Shown in pieces: positions 63,104-64,000 of a stretch of 64,000 nt of DNA. The DNA comes from Eonycteris spelaea (taxonomy: Eukaryota; Chordata; Mammalia; Chiroptera; Pteropodidae), in contig PUFA01000546.1 of assembly GCA_003508835.1 (NCBI GenBank), forward strand, positions 62,001 through 126,000, written 5' to 3'. A program made the translations under genes and the position numbers. Numbering within the stretch: the first letter of the stretch is position 1; every line of letters starts with the position of its first letter. The notes below the pieces were generated by a model. The model had not been told where the DNA came from. It made no database searches and saw only the letters and a program-made list of their open reading frames with translations.

Positions 63104-63447
63104 TGTTGTAGCCGCCAGCCCCTGAAAGACACACACCACCAGAACTCAGTGTGTTATAGGAAACACACTCTTTCTTCAGCCAGCTGGGTCTGCCAGGGGT
63201 ATGCAGACCCCAAATTAAGCAGCAGCGAAATGTAGAGGTACAGGGTTTTTAAGCCCCAAATCCCATTCTTCATTTTGTCTGAACACAAAGGTCTATTTTT
63301 CTTCTATTCACTACCTGTCAACCTATAGGTTGGGTGTGCAAGCCGGGGTACAGAAGCAGAAAGCTTATTGTTAGAATGCTACATTCCCATAGGTAATAGC
63401 CTATGTTCCCATGATGATAGCCAAGCAATAATTTCCCAGCCAGCACA
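63104..63447 (-). repeat. solo LTR, inverted relative of the 42.4-kb LTR
   Basis: Read on the minus strand it starts TGTGCTGGC and ends CTACAACA. Long shared stretches include 'aatgaagaatgggatttggg' and the 'ctgcataccc' region. It is shorter than the left copy by about 50 bases. The AATAAA signal of the left copy is altered here (AAGAAAGAGTGT). Flanking four-mers (cttt and cctt) are near but not identical. No internal viral sequence is present. Confidence 0.82.
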
Positions 63448-63449
63448 CC

Positions 63450-64000
63450 TTTAAGGTTAGGATTTGGGTTTAAATTAGGTTTAGGTTAAGGATTAGGTTA
63501 AAGTGAGGGTTCTGTTCATTGTGAGATTTAGAGTTAGGGTATAGTTTTGAGTTAAGGTTAAAGTTAGGGTGGAGCTTGTGATCAAATTGAAGGTTAGAGT
63601 TAAGCTTAGAGTTAACCTCGAGGTTAGGTTTTGGGTGTAAGTAGGGTGAGGTTTCCAGTTAAGCTTAGAATAGGGACCAGGTATCCGTTTAGGTTTAGGG
63701 ATAGGGATAAGGTCAGGTTTAGACTTAAGTTTAGGATTACGGTTCAGGTTCTGATTTGGTTTGAGTTTATGATTGGGGTTAATCTTATAGTTACTGTTGG
63801 TGTCAGCTTTGAGATTGGGGCTAGGTTTTAAGTTGGCGTTAGTGTTAGGGTTAGGATGAGGGGTGAGGTTAGGGTTCTGCTTTGCTGTAGGCTTATAGTT
63901 AGGGTTCTACTTATGTTTAGGTTTAGGTTTATGGTTAGGGTTAAAAGGTCAGGGTTTGGTTCAAAAGTATAGTTGACATTAGGATTAGAGTAAGAATTTT
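63450..64000 (-). repeat. degenerate telomere-like array, TTAGGG orientation, segment 2
   Basis: The array continues beyond the LTR to the window edge and evidently beyond. Confidence 0.92.

Overview
This is mammalian nuclear DNA: split genes with GT-AG introns, CpG-island promoters, processed ribosomal-protein pseudogenes, MIR, L2, LINE-1, ERVL and hAT relics, and no bacterial-style gene packing. The wording of the LINE-1 3' ends (for example around 1240-1310) resembles L1s of bats and horses. I infer a laurasiatherian, most likely a bat; this rests on memory of repeat families and was not searched.

Left part (1-31.1 kb) is ordinary chromosome arm. The first four coding exons of NPHP1 (nephrocystin-1) lie on the minus strand at 8707-3498. 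Their splice sites survive, but each exon carries a reading-frame-breaking indel, so this copy looks dead. About 4.6 kb upstream on the same strand is an apparently intact 56-codon gene for the mitochondrial microprotein mitoregulin (MTLN). The MTLN-NPHP1 neighbourhood matches human 2q13. Further right are an L2 end, an ERVL provirus remnant, three exons of a decayed RalGDS-family gene, a truncated hAT transposon and two minus-strand LINE-1s. An RPL17 processed pseudogene lies between NPHP1 and MTLN.

Right part (31.2-64 kb) is subtelomere-like. A degenerate CCCTAA-type array runs from 31.2 to 44.16 kb. It is interrupted by a satellite with a period of about 0.54 kb (35.6-36.8 kb) and by a solo LTR (42.43-42.82 kb). 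Next come about 3.3 copies of a 3.2-3.5-kb tandem duplicon (44.3-61.6 kb). The third copy is split by a block of inverted 0.54-kb-type satellite, an RPL18 pseudogene and a plus-strand LINE-1. A TTAGGG-type array then runs from 61.85 kb to the window end and carries the same LTR in the opposite orientation.

The most unusual structure is the symmetry of the right part. LTR, flanking telomere-like sequence and the first bases beyond the array edge recur in inverted order at nearly equal spacing on both sides of a roughly 17-kb centre. This points to an ancient inverted duplication of a subtelomeric block, with telomere-like strands facing outward. The only apparently functional protein gene I can support in the window is MTLN.
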